Below are positions 49,187 through 58,221 of a DNA stretch of 64,000 nucleotides, piece after piece. Source of the stretch: Paraglaciecola psychrophila 170 (GTDB taxonomy: Bacteria; Pseudomonadota; Gammaproteobacteria; Enterobacterales; Alteromonadaceae); contig NC_020514.1 of assembly GCF_000347635.1 (NCBI RefSeq), positions 1,798,001-1,862,000 on the forward strand, given 5' to 3'. The translations under genes were made by a program, and so were the position numbers. Every line of letters begins with the position of its first letter. Positions within the stretch are counted from its first letter, which is position 1. The notes beneath the pieces are model-generated. The model was not told the DNA's origin. It searched no databases and saw nothing but the letters and a program-made list of their open reading frames with translations.

Positions 49187-49378
49187 ATGAACGATGAAGA
49201 GTTAAGCCCTTATCGGGTGAACACAAATCAGGGATGTTATCAGGTGCTAGACGCCAGTGAGCAAACCGTGCTGGAAACCCCGAATGCCGTAACGGCTGAA
49301 CATTATGTGGATTTACTCAATAAGGCTTTTAAATCGGGGTTTAAAAAAGGGTTTCGCAAAGCACGTGTTGGCCAATAA
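49187..49378 (+). CDS. Small hypothetical protein, 63 residues
   Basis: A clean 63-codon frame with a strong ribosome site (AAGGAG, nine bases before ATG). The protein is soluble and mixed-charge, with an acidic N terminus (MNDEELSPYRV), a probable beta segment (CYQVLDASEQTVLETP) and a helix (VTAEHYVDLLNKAFKSGFKKGFRKA). I do not recognise the family. A short dyad (TTCAGCCTGAAG) lies just upstream and may be a hairpin ending the decayed methyltransferase region. Confidence 0.65.
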   Translation: MNDEELSPYRVNTNQGCYQVLDASEQTVLETPNAVTAEHYVDLLNKAFKSGFKKGFRKARVGQ

Positions 49379-49527
49379 CTACCTAGTTTATTCATCAATA
49401 CCTTGGCTGCAGTTGCCCAAGATAATCGGCATACTCAAATCAACAAGCTCGATACCCGCTGAATGTTGAATAGAGGCGGTGCATCGTTTATTGTTTGTAC
49501 AATTAAAATATTTATTAGAAGCCCTTT

Positions 49528-51519
49528 ATGCGCCTGATTGTTTTATGTATTGCTTGTATCATTCTTTCTATTGGTAGCGTGTCTGCTGTGTCAAACCGTG
49601 TCGACAATTTCCGTTTGCTTGATCAACAGCATTCTTCGCATGAGCTTTATTATCATAAGGACGCGAAAGCGGTGGTGCTGATGGTGACGATGAACGGTTG
49701 TCCTATTGTACGTAATCTGTTGCCAGACCTGCGAGATATTCGGGCAAAGTTCGGTGATAACGTCGAGTTCATGCTGATCAATTCAAGCTTGCAGGATACG
49801 TACAAGAGTATTCGTCATGAAGTAGCTGAATTTGGTATCGATTTTCCCGTTTTGGTTGACGATACGCAGTTGATTGGAGAGGCGCTTGAGTTTGACCGAA
49901 GCGGTGAAGTGTTGGTCATTGATACCAGCGACTGGCGCGTGGTTTACCGCGGGCCTGTGAACGATCGAGTGGGTTACGAAACACAACGTAACGATGCCAA
50001 ACAGAACTATCTGGTTGATGCCCTTGCGGCGGTTATTGCTGGGCAACCGGTGGCTAAGCCAAAACGTCAGGCGTTTGGCTGCATCATTAATTTCCCAGAG
50101 CGTGAACAACAGCTTGCACATGCTCAAATCAGTTATGGAGACACCATTGCGCCTATCTTAGAAAAACGCTGCGTTGCATGTCACCTGCCAAACGGCATTG
50201 GACCCTGGGCAATGACGAGCTATGAAATGATTAGAGGTTTTTCGCCAATGATACGTGAAGTGGTCCGCACACGTCGCATGCCTCCCTGGGAAGTGGATAC
50301 AAGTTTGGCAGACATTCACGCTGCGCGGGGCCTGACTGTGGAGGAGCGAAAAACACTGGTACATTGGATTGAAGCCGGCTCGCCTCGAGGGGATGGAGAT
50401 GATCCGCTGTTGGCTGTGAAGCCGCTTGAGAAAAGCTGGCCCTTGGGGGAGCCAGATCTAGTGGTAACGGCGCCCGCGTTTACAGTGCCTGCAACAGGTA
50501 TTATCGAGTATCAATATCCAGCTATTACCAACCCACTCGATCATGATGTGTGGGTGCGGGCTGTCAGCATTCAGCCGGGCGAAACAAAAGCGGTTCACCA
50601 CGTACTCATTGGCACCAGTGAGCAAGACATTCCACTTGGCGAACAGCGTTTGGATGCGGTATTTAAAAACTACCTGATGGGTTATGCGCCAGGTGCTGAG
50701 TCGTATGTCTATCCAGAAGGTACTGGGGTGCTAGTTAAGGCAGGCGGTCAAATCCACCTGCAAGTACATTATACGGCCTTCGGACGCGAGGCGACCGACG
50801 AATCCAAAATCGCCTTGTACTTCCACGATGCGGCGCCTACTTTCAGCCTTCGTCAGCAAGTGGTGATTGGGTATGATTTACGGATCCCGCCTGGAGAGTC
50901 ACGCCATGAGGAGCGTGCGTATTTCGAGTTTGAGCAACCGGCTATTATTTATAGTTTGTTTCCACACGCGCACTTTCGTGGAGTAGAAACACGATTTGAC
51001 GTGCACCTGCCCGACGGCACGATTGAGCCATTGCTGCATGTGCCGCGTTATGATTTCAACTGGCAACACACCTACTCACTGGCACAGCCGTTAAAAGTGC
51101 CGGCAGGTGCCAGACTAGTGCACAGTAGTGTGTATGACAACAGTGCTGCAAACCTTGCGAACCCTGACGCGACGCGCCAAGTGCCCTGGGGGCTGCAATC
51201 TCATGACGAAATGCTGTACGGCGGATTCTTTTTCCGCTGGGAAAACGGCACCTCAGAAAAGCCTGTGCACGATAGCCTTCACTTCCAGATTGCACAGTTT
51301 TTTGGTGCCTTGGATGATGACTTTAGCGGTACATTGACTCCAAATGAAATGCCTAGATGGCTTCGCAGACCATTTAAAACTGGTAAGTTGGAGGCATTCG
51401 ATGTGAATAAAGATGATGCCTTGAGCCCCCCGGAATATCGAGCCTTTACTGAGTATCGCAGGGCACAAATTACTAAGCGTCGAGCCTCTGGAGCACCATC
51501 AGCGACAAGCGCTGAATAA
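49528..51519 (+). CDS. Redoxin / cytochrome c / copper type II monooxygenase / EF-hand fusion protein
   Basis: A 663-residue exported protein. A signal peptide (1-20) is followed by a redoxin (AhpC/Trx-like) domain (about 25-175, with NGCPIVRN), one c-type heme site CVACH at 215-219, a copper type II ascorbate-dependent monooxygenase region, and two EF-hand-like loops near 596 and 625. Copper ligands expected from peptidylglycine monooxygenase are seen: the His357-His358 pair, a His in HLQVHY (410 or 414), His480-x-His482 and Met562. The heme could feed electrons to the copper sites in place of ascorbate. The substrate is unknown. The gene is more GC-rich than its surroundings. No operon partner is close. 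Confidence 0.85.
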   Translation: MRLIVLCIACIILSIGSVSAVSNRVDNFRLLDQQHSSHELYYHKDAKAVVLMVTMNGCPIVRNLLPDLRDIRAKFGDNVEFMLINSSLQDTYKSIRHEVAEFGIDFPVLVDDTQLIGEALEFDRSGEVLVIDTSDWRVVYRGPVNDRVGYETQRNDAKQNYLVDALAAVIAGQPVAKPKRQAFGCIINFPEREQQLAHAQISYGDTIAPILEKRCVACHLPNGIGPWAMTSYEMIRGFSPMIREVVRTRRMPPWEVDTSLADIHAARGLTVEERKTLVHWIEAGSPRGDGDDPLLAVKPLEKSWPLGEPDLVVTAPAFTVPATGIIEYQYPAITNPLDHDVWVRAVSIQPGETKAVHHVLIGTSEQDIPLGEQRLDAVFKNYLMGYAPGAESYVYPEGTGVLVKAGGQIHLQVHYTAFGREATDESKIALYFHDAAPTFSLRQQVVIGYDLRIPPGESRHEERAYFEFEQPAIIYSLFPHAHFRGVETRFDVHLPDGTIEPLLHVPRYDFNWQHTYSLAQPLKVPAGARLVHSSVYDNSAANLANPDATRQVPWGLQSHDEMLYGGFFFRWENGTSEKPVHDSLHFQIAQFFGALDDDFSGTLTPNEMPRWLRRPFKTGKLEAFDVNKDDALSPPEYRAFTEYRRAQITKRRASGAPSATSAE

Positions 51520-51982
51520 GCGATTTGATGGATTATGCAGCTTAAGGTTTCTTGATACTTCTGAGACGGATTTACAACACAACATTTGTTTGAGGTGATA
51601 TCCGCTATTTTATTACGGGTATTACACGTTGGCCGTCATTTACAAAAAAGTACTGGGAAGCCGAAAAACGGAATGAGAGTAAACAAATATTTAAGGAATA
51701 TAATTATGAAACTCACCCAAAGATTTTTAAGTGGAATATCTTTAGCCAGAAGGTCAAGCAACCGACTATGAATATGCGAGATGAAGATGCAAATATGAAA
51801 TTATTACAATAAATTAAGACCGACAAATTTAACCCCGGTTATAACTTACCTTCGCTGCCTGCAATACCAAAACGAAATAGCAAAACAGATTGGCAACATA
51901 CTCAATATTATTAGTCAGAAAAAAAGATACACTACCTACAGCCAATTTAGACGACAAACGATTTATGTATAGGTAGGTACCC
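51520..51982 (+). pseudogene. Remnant of an unidentified gene upstream of the ADH operon
   Basis: In one plus-strand frame from about 51593 a protein-like stretch reads GDIRYFITGITRWPSFTKKYW, continues through FKEYNYETHPKIFKWNIFSQK and MNMRDEDANMKLLQ to a TAA at about 51809. After that stop, in the same frame, comes KTDKFNPGYNLPSLPAIPKR and DWQHTQYY before TAG near 51914. It looks like the C-terminal hundred residues of a gene with an internal stop and no start. I cannot name the family. The promoter for the following dehydrogenase operon should lie after it. Confidence 0.5.
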
Positions 51983-53152
51983 ATGAAACCATTTATTTTT
52001 TCGACCACCAAATCCATTATTAGTGAAATAGGCGCGATTCAACGTATTGCCGACATTTGTTCGACACTTGATATTTCGAAGCCCTTGATAATTACTGATC
52101 AAGGCATTGTGGATGTTGGTTTAATGCAACCATTAGATACTGCGTTTAAAAATGCTGGTAAAGAATATTTTTGCTTTGATCAAGTGGTGGCTGATCCGCC
52201 TGAACATATCGTTTTGTCTGCGGTGACTTATGCAAAGGAGCTGGGAGTTGACGGCGTCATTGGATTTGGCGGTGGCAGCTCATTGGATACGGCAAAATTA
52301 GTGGCTCTGCTGGCCAACTCAGATGAACAGCTGGCTGATATTTATGGTGTCGATGCAATTCGAGGAAAACGCTTACCGCTTATACTGATACCTACAACAG
52401 CTGGAACGGGCTCTGAAGTGACGCCTATCGCGATTGTAACTACGGGTGAAACCACTAAAGCGGGGGTTGTTTCAGCTATACTTTTACCAGACATTGCCTT
52501 GCTAGATGCTAGTTTAACCTTGGGTTTGCCGTCTCATGTCACCGCAGCAACTGGAATTGATGCAATGGTGCATGCCATTGAAGCCTATACCAGCGCCATA
52601 AAGAAAAACCCATACTCTGATCTGTTGGCTAAACAAGCGCTGACGTTGTTATCAAGTAATATTGTTGAAGCAACGCTCAATGGGAGCAACGTTGAAGCGC
52701 GTCAAGCCATGTTGTTTGGGGCATGTTTAGCAGGGCAAGCCTTTGCCAATTCGCCTGTTGCAGCCGTTCATGCTTTGGCTTATCCATTGGGAGGGCACTT
52801 TCACATCCCACACGGATTAAGTAATGCACTTGTGCTGGTTCAGGTGATGAATTTCAACCTCAGCCATTGTGCTGACTTATATGCTGAACTTGCGCCAAGT
52901 ATCAGCGACACCATTAGCCTCGATGGCAGCAACCAACAGATTGCCAAGGCACTGATTGATTTTATCACGAGTTTGATAAAACAACTTAAATTGCCAGTGA
53001 GTTTAGCTGCAATGGGCGTTGGCGAGACTGATATTAATACTTTAGCTAATGACGCGATGTTACAAACACGTTTGCTGGTAAATAATCCAAAACCAGTGAC
53101 TTTAGATGACGTCAAACAAATCTATCGTCAAGCACATCAAGGAACGGATTAA
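51983..53152 (+). CDS. Iron-containing alcohol dehydrogenase
   Basis: A 389-residue group III dehydrogenase: nucleotide-binding GFGGGSSLDTAK, signature GTGSEVTPIA, and ligand segments GIDAMVHAIEAY, VHALAYPLGGHFHIPHGLSN. Only moderately similar to the other Fe-ADH in this window (20540-21700), so it is not a recent duplicate. AGGTAGG precedes the ATG. It leads a tight operon: the thioesterase ATG is one base after its stop, and an alpha/beta hydrolase follows. The trio suggests alcohol/aldehyde and ester or acyl-CoA turnover. Confidence 0.93.
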   Translation: MKPFIFSTTKSIISEIGAIQRIADICSTLDISKPLIITDQGIVDVGLMQPLDTAFKNAGKEYFCFDQVVADPPEHIVLSAVTYAKELGVDGVIGFGGGSSLDTAKLVALLANSDEQLADIYGVDAIRGKRLPLILIPTTAGTGSEVTPIAIVTTGETTKAGVVSAILLPDIALLDASLTLGLPSHVTAATGIDAMVHAIEAYTSAIKKNPYSDLLAKQALTLLSSNIVEATLNGSNVEARQAMLFGACLAGQAFANSPVAAVHALAYPLGGHFHIPHGLSNALVLVQVMNFNLSHCADLYAELAPSISDTISLDGSNQQIAKALIDFITSLIKQLKLPVSLAAMGVGETDINTLANDAMLQTRLLVNNPKPVTLDDVKQIYRQAHQGTD

Positions 53153-53208
53153 ATGAGTACTGAGTCTAAAACCGATTTTCTTTTTTCTTTCCGATCACCA
53201 CTAGGTGG

Positions 53209-53583
53209 ATGGATAACGACATGTTCGGCCATGTGAATAACATTAACTATTACTCTTATTTTGACACGGTTGTGAATCAGTTTTTAATCGAGCAGGCGGG
53301 GTTCAACCCAATGACGAGCACCCAAATTGGTTTTATTGTGAAATCTAGTTGTAACTATATAAGTTCTGTCGCTTACCCTGAGAAATTGATTGGCGCTTTC
53401 AGAGTTGATCGTCTTGGAAAAAGCTCCGTGGATTACTCGGTTGGTATTTTTAAGCAGGACCAAGACACAGCTTCAGCAGTGGGTTGTTTGACCCATGTAT
53501 TTGTCGACCGTGAGACACAAAAGCCAACGCCCATTCAAGGTAAAATGCGCGAAGCTATGATGTCGGCGATGGTCAATGCATGA
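53209..53583 (+). CDS. 4-hydroxybenzoyl-CoA thioesterase-like (hot-dog) protein, N terminus probably frameshifted
   Basis: A hot-dog thioesterase with the motif MDNDMFGHVNNINYY. From this ATG it has 124 residues, short by about 18. An ATG at 53154, one base after the dehydrogenase stop, opens MSTESKTDFLFSF in another frame. Adding one T in the T-rich stretch 53181-53190 joins the two as ...FLFSFPITTRWMDNDMFGHV, the normal N terminus of the family. So the true gene is probably 53154-53583 with a one-base deletion, real or a sequencing error. Its stop overlaps the next ATG by four bases. Confidence 0.82.
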   Translation: MDNDMFGHVNNINYYSYFDTVVNQFLIEQAGFNPMTSTQIGFIVKSSCNYISSVAYPEKLIGAFRVDRLGKSSVDYSVGIFKQDQDTASAVGCLTHVFVDRETQKPTPIQGKMREAMMSAMVNA

Positions 53584-54515
53584 GCCAAGACATAATGGAT
53601 GACCATTCAATGTGTGAGCATGTCATTAAAGTAAACGGTGTTGATATTGCGTATCAACTGCATGGCAATGCATTACGCCCAACACTGTTGCTCATTCATG
53701 GTTTAAGTACACCGTTAACTGGCTGGCCTCGGGCAATGGTTGATGCATTTGTTGCCGCCAATTTTCACGTTTTACTTGTTGATAATCGTGATGTGGGGCG
53801 CTCCCAGCAACTTGACCATTTACCTATCCCCAATATGGGTTGGGTCATAACGAAGTTAAAATTAGGATTTTCGATAAAAACGCCTTATCAACTCGAAGAT
53901 ATGATGCAAGATATCATTGCATTATTAGATGCACTTAAGCTATCTGAAGTCCATGTGGTGGGTGCGTCAATGGGCGGAATGATAGCGCAGTTGATGGCAA
54001 TCCATCATCCACAAAAAGTCAAAACCTTAACTTCCATCATGTCTACAACCGGATATAAACAGCTACCCGGGATAGACAAAAACATTCGCGAAACGCTGTT
54101 ACAAAAACCGGTCTCAAAAGAGCATGAAGACCAGATGCATTCCCACATCAAAAAATGGCAAGTGATTGGCAGTCCCGATTATCCATCTTCCGAAACTTAT
54201 TTGCAGCAATACGTCGAAAGCATGTTGCAGCGAGGGATTACAGCGAAAGGCACAATCCGGCAAATGCTGGCAATAATGTCCGCGGGTAATAGAGAAGGTG
54301 AATTATCTAAGCTAAATATCCCGAGTTTAGTTATTCACGGTGACCGTGATGGATTAGTCAATGTAGCAGGCGGTAAAGCCACAGCAGATGCTATACCCAA
54401 CGCAAAACTCAAAATTTACCCTGGAATGGGGCATGATTTCCCTGTTGAATTGATACCCAGCATAGTCAACGACATTGTGACCCACGTAAATACCCATCTA
54501 GGTGATAGGGCATAA
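53580..54515 (+). CDS. Alpha/beta hydrolase
   Basis: A 311-residue alpha/beta hydrolase-fold protein. The nucleophile Ser is in VGASMGGMIAQ, the acid in HGDRDGLV and the His in GMGHDFP, with an oxyanion-hole LIHGLSTP segment. It overlaps the thioesterase gene by ATGA, so it is translationally coupled in the dehydrogenase operon. It probably hydrolyses a carboxylic ester; the natural substrate is unknown. No signal peptide. Confidence 0.9.
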   Translation: MSQDIMDDHSMCEHVIKVNGVDIAYQLHGNALRPTLLLIHGLSTPLTGWPRAMVDAFVAANFHVLLVDNRDVGRSQQLDHLPIPNMGWVITKLKLGFSIKTPYQLEDMMQDIIALLDALKLSEVHVVGASMGGMIAQLMAIHHPQKVKTLTSIMSTTGYKQLPGIDKNIRETLLQKPVSKEHEDQMHSHIKKWQVIGSPDYPSSETYLQQYVESMLQRGITAKGTIRQMLAIMSAGNREGELSKLNIPSLVIHGDRDGLVNVAGGKATADAIPNAKLKIYPGMGHDFPVELIPSIVNDIVTHVNTHLGDRA

Positions 54516-54826
54516 ATCAATATAATGAACTAGCACTGATAATTACTGATGCCACCTAATGAATTGCAGTTCCTCTCTTGATGTCCATATAGTCTGCTTG
54601 TAGGGTCTATAGTTTTAATGTTTTTAATGTGTCTAGATGCCTCTTTCACCGGATGTTTAGCTGCCAATCACGCATCTAAACATGCGGTTAAAGGGGCATC
54701 GAAGTATTAAAAATGGTGATAGTCTGCGGTGATTTTGCGATGTATTGTGTACAACTATGTGGTGTTAAAGCCTACTTATTTAACTTATCTATATTTTTAC
54801 TGTTTCAACCTTTATAGGAGCTATAA
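54516..54826. other. 311-bp intergenic region with a long hairpin
   Basis: No coding frame. It contains the 65-nt hairpin at 54636-54700 (separate entry). The ribosome site (TAGGAGC) of the acyl-CoA dehydrogenase lies at its right end. Confidence 0.5.
54636..54700. repeat. 65-nt near-perfect inverted repeat
   Basis: Two 29-base arms starting at 54636 and ending at 54700 pair at 25 positions plus one G-U, with three mismatches and a 7-base loop (CAATCAC). It lies 120 bp after the hydrolase stop and 126 bp before the acyl-CoA dehydrogenase. There is no strong T tract, so it may be a REP-type repeat, a small non-autonomous element, or a structured RNA, besides acting as a 3' end. Confidence 0.7.
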
Positions 54827-56632
54827 ATGCCAGCACCGATTTTAAGTCGTCGAGATATTGAATTCTTTTTATATGAGATGTTTGATGTTGAATCTTTAAC
54901 TACTCGCGAGCGTTACCAAGACCATGATCGTGAATCTTTTGATGCTGCAATCGATATTGCACAGGCCATTGCCGAAAAATATTATGTCCCTATTCGTTTA
55001 AAGGTAGACAGTAACCAGCCGACATTTGACGGTAAAAAAGTCCATATTATTCCGGAGATTAAAGAAGGTCTCGATGCGGTTATTGAAGCAGGTCTAACAG
55101 CCCCGACAACTGATTACGCCATGGGCGGGATGCAACTTCCACAAATTGCAGCGAGTGGGGCATCTGCTTACATAGCCGCGGCGGCAAGCACTAGTATTGG
55201 TTATCTTTCACTGACGCATGCCAATTCTAATTTGATTGAAGCTTACGGTACGCCGGAACAAATAAACAAATGGGTCACCCCACAACGCCAAGGACGTTTT
55301 TTTGGCACCATGGCAATGACAGAGCCTGGAGCGGGTTCTGGTCTAGGTGATCTAACAACCTCTGCCACTAAAGAAGAAGACGGCACTTATCGAGTCAAAG
55401 GTAATAAAATTTGGATATCAGGTGGTGATCATGATCTATCTGAAAATATTGTGCATTTAGTGCTAGCTAGAGTGAAAGGCGCACCGAAAGGCGTAAAAGG
55501 CATTTCGTTGTTTATTGTGCCTAAGTATTTGGTCGGTGATGATGGCAAAATTGGAGATCGCAACGAAGTCGCTTTGGCCGGTTTGTTTCATAAAATGGGT
55601 GGGCGAGGGCAGACGTCAACGGCATTAAGTTTTGGAGAACAAAATGGTGCTGAAGCTTACTTGGTAGGCGAAGAAAACAAAGGCTTGATGTACATGTTCC
55701 ATATGATGAACGAAGCCCGAATTTTAGTGGGTACCGGTGCCGCTCTTACCGCATTAACTGGGTTTCAATACTCTTTGGATTACGCCAAAGGGCGTCCTCA
55801 AGGGCGCTTGCTCTCTGCAAAAGACCCGTTAGCACCTCCAGTCAATATTATTGAACATCCAGATGTGAGGCGAATGCTGCTAACTCAAAAAGCGTATTCT
55901 GAAGGTGCATATGCATTGTGTTTATACGGGCATCAACTTTCTGAGGATGAAAAAACCGCACCTACCGAAAGTGAGCGTAAACACGCATCCACCATATTGG
56001 ACTTTTTAACGCCTATCATAAAAAGTTGGCCATCAGAATGGGGACCTAAATCCAACGATTTAGCCATTCAAGTACTAGGTGGACACGGTTATGTTAACGA
56101 ACACCCCGTCGAGATGTTTTATCGTGACAATCGTCTTAACCCAATTCATGAGGGGACTACTGGGATCCAGTCGTTAGACCTACTTTGCCGAAAAGTACCG
56201 ATGAACGATTTTAAAGGTTACCAAGCATTCTTAGCTGAAATACAGCTCACTGCCGAAAGTGTAAAGTTGACTGAAAGTTTACAGACATATGCTGTTGCGT
56301 TACAACATGCGGTGGATAACCTCAAGGAAGTGACAACCAGTGTAATGGGGGCTTCCAAGACCCAGAACCTTGATTTGGTTTTCTCTAACTCTGTTAGTTA
56401 TCTGAATATGTTTGGCCACCTTACTATTGCTTGGTTATGGCTTAGACAAGCTGAGATAGCTACAAAGCAACTAGGCAAAGCTCCTCATAGTGACGATGAA
56501 AAGTTCTATCACGGAAAAATTCAAGCCATGAAGTATTTTTTCAATAGCGAGCTACCTCTTACGTATCACTGGGGTAACTTAGTGAAAAATATCGACAGTG
56601 CTAGTTTTGATACACATCCTGATTGGTTGTGA
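54827..56632 (+). CDS. Acyl-CoA dehydrogenase with C-terminal extension domain
   Basis: A 601-residue FAD enzyme of the long acyl-CoA dehydrogenase group, with N-terminal, middle (MAMTEPGAGSGLGDL) and C-terminal helical domains plus the extra acyl-CoA_dh_C domain (about 470-600). The catalytic Glu is in the HEGTTGIQSLDLL segment. This architecture is shared by FadE-type enzymes of Pseudomonas and by the DMSP-pathway enzyme DmdC; I cannot separate these by eye. It catalyses alpha,beta-dehydrogenation of an acyl-CoA, passing electrons to ETF. TAGGAG lies properly before the ATG. It stands alone. Confidence 0.92.
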   Translation: MPAPILSRRDIEFFLYEMFDVESLTTRERYQDHDRESFDAAIDIAQAIAEKYYVPIRLKVDSNQPTFDGKKVHIIPEIKEGLDAVIEAGLTAPTTDYAMGGMQLPQIAASGASAYIAAAASTSIGYLSLTHANSNLIEAYGTPEQINKWVTPQRQGRFFGTMAMTEPGAGSGLGDLTTSATKEEDGTYRVKGNKIWISGGDHDLSENIVHLVLARVKGAPKGVKGISLFIVPKYLVGDDGKIGDRNEVALAGLFHKMGGRGQTSTALSFGEQNGAEAYLVGEENKGLMYMFHMMNEARILVGTGAALTALTGFQYSLDYAKGRPQGRLLSAKDPLAPPVNIIEHPDVRRMLLTQKAYSEGAYALCLYGHQLSEDEKTAPTESERKHASTILDFLTPIIKSWPSEWGPKSNDLAIQVLGGHGYVNEHPVEMFYRDNRLNPIHEGTTGIQSLDLLCRKVPMNDFKGYQAFLAEIQLTAESVKLTESLQTYAVALQHAVDNLKEVTTSVMGASKTQNLDLVFSNSVSYLNMFGHLTIAWLWLRQAEIATKQLGKAPHSDDEKFYHGKIQAMKYFFNSELPLTYHWGNLVKNIDSASFDTHPDWL

Positions 56633-56673
56633 TTTTTGGGAATGAAATGAGTCATTAGTATTATGTTTTTTGG

Positions 56674-56691
56674 GCGGGAATAAATTCCCGC
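56674..56691. repeat. Perfect 8-bp palindrome after the acyl-CoA dehydrogenase
   Basis: GCGGGAAT, AA, ATTCCCGC. It sits 41 bp after the stop and is preceded, not followed, by a T run. It may define the 3' end of the transcript as a stable stem, but it is not a classical terminator. Confidence 0.45.
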
Positions 56692-56796
56692 TAGTTATAT
56701 GACGTAATGCATACTATGACCTGCATCCAGAACTGTCACCAGGCTGTTTTATAATGAATATCTTGGTGGTTTTATAGTTCAAATATCAAGTTCTAC

Positions 56797-57043
56797 TTGG
56801 CATCTAATCGAGCAGATTTGGTACCTATAATACCCGCTTTTTTTTCTAATACAGCGCTATCGTTTTTCGTCAAGATTGGCTGCACTCTCTCTCGCTTTTG
56901 CTGAACTACATGCCAAGCATAATGGGGTTCCAGTTGTCTTTCGTGCGATATTTGTACGCAGTAGTCATATTACCTGAACGCAACTGGGTTACGTCTAACT
57001 TAGGACGGGCAATGATTTATTAACAGGCCTGCGATGCAAGCAG
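56797..57043 (-). other. Gene-free stretch with a possible gene-tail remnant
   Basis: On the minus strand a protein-like stretch of about 36 residues reads IIARPKLDVTQLRSGNMTTA then YKYRTKDNWNPIMLGM before a stop near 56916. It has no start and is preceded by a stop, so at most it is a decayed tail. Nothing else is visible between the palindrome and the next gene. Confidence 0.3.
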
Positions 57044-57694
57044 TCATTCTAGTAACCCGATATTATTAATGTTGCACTGTTTTTGTTTCATGAACACTAG
57101 TGCGAATAGTCCTACAGCGAATAAAGCTAAACTTCCAGATGTTGCTCCCATGGCAATAATTATATCGCCATAGTCACCATCAGAATTGCTGAGATGGTTA
57201 TCGTAAAAGCCAACAATAATATAGCCAACAAAAAAAGATAAGCTGCCATTATCGGCTAAATTATTAAGGGTAGTATTCTTAGTGAGTCTAAAAAATTTAA
57301 AACCGACACTATTGTTAGCTCTAAAAGAATCAAGACCAACGTTCCAAGGGCCATTAGAATCTTCGAAAAATAGATTTTCAGTATCAAAATTAACAGTATC
57401 CCACACACCACAATTACTAGTGTTGCTAGTGGAGAATGTCAGTAATGTATCTAACACCCCGTTACCTGCGCTTGCTGTATTGTCAATCTCATTTGTATGG
57501 GCTGATTCTCGTCCAATCGCGGTGCACATCCATTCTCCGCTAAAGTCCAACTTGGTTACTGACGTTTCAATACTAGGTAAAGCGCTAGTCGCTATAAAAC
57601 CGTTAATATCATCCCCATTCCAGTCTCTATGGCCGATTAATCCGGCCATAGAGTTATGCGAAAATACTATCTGCACAATGAGTACTAAGACCAA
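57044..57694 (-). CDS. Exported protein with PEP-CTERM-like C-terminal tail, start uncertain
   Basis: A 216-residue frame. N-terminal hydrophobic signal (LLVLVLIVQIVFS), a beta-rich acidic middle with Cys pairs (WMCTAIGRE ... SNCGVWDTVNF), then a C-terminal SGSLALFAVGLFALVFMKQKQ segment. The tail has the helix plus basic end of PEP-CTERM sorting signals, but the Pro-Glu-Pro is replaced by GATSG, so recognition by an exosortase is doubtful. The frame begins at TTG (57694). An ATG 33 bases upstream in the same frame would give a better signal peptide (MNI-stop-THLTNKLLVLVL) but meets TAA at codon 4, so the gene may have been inactivated. No ribosome site supports the TTG. Confidence 0.6.
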   Translation of the reverse strand: MVLVLIVQIVFSHNSMAGLIGHRDWNGDDINGFIATSALPSIETSVTKLDFSGEWMCTAIGRESAHTNEIDNTASAGNGVLDTLLTFSTSNTSNCGVWDTVNFDTENLFFEDSNGPWNVGLDSFRANNSVGFKFFRLTKNTTLNNLADNGSLSFFVGYIIVGFYDNHLSNSDGDYGDIIIAMGATSGSLALFAVGLFALVFMKQKQCNINNIGLLE

Positions 57695-58221
57695 TAATTT
57701 ATTAGTAAGGTGTGTTTAAATATTCATCTTATTTTGATTATAATAGCTATCATAAGAATAATGAAAATATGACTAAACTGTCCAACTTAAAATAATGATC
57801 AACTTTATTATTCTAAAGTGACAATTGCCGATGTGTTGAAATATTGAAATATTGAAATATAAAGTATGTGGAAAGTCTTCCACAAAATGGATCCCATCCC
57901 TAAGGATTACATGTTTGGTTTGTGATGTGAGGATTGGCTTCATGACAGAGTTCAGAGAATATGCAATTCCTTAAACGTGATGGTTGCAACCCAAGTAAAG
58001 AGACTGTAACTCGTTGCTTAGAACTCAGATAGTGTTTACTATTTCTAGATATCAACTTGAGCCTAAAATATGGGTAAGCAAAAATAAACTAAGTCAGTGT
58101 TTAGTTAATAAAGCTTAAATAGATGATAAAACGTGCAACTGAGCTTTCTTAAATGATCAGTTACGCGTCTCAGACGATCCACAAGGAACGTCAATAATCT
58201 TTGGGGTTTACCCCTTTCAAT
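57695..58221. other. Intergenic region with short repeats
   Basis: 527 bp without a convincing gene. It holds three copies of an 8-bp unit TGAAATAT near 57837-57860 and a perfect 7-bp hairpin (TGTGGAA/TTCCACA) at 57867-57884. A GGGGTTTACCCC dyad at 58202-58213 precedes the MscS start. Confidence 0.45.

Noticed and set aside
56674-56691. Palindrome after the acyl-CoA dehydrogenase as a classical terminator
   Set aside because: The T run comes before the stem, not after it, on the coding strand; kept only as a palindrome.
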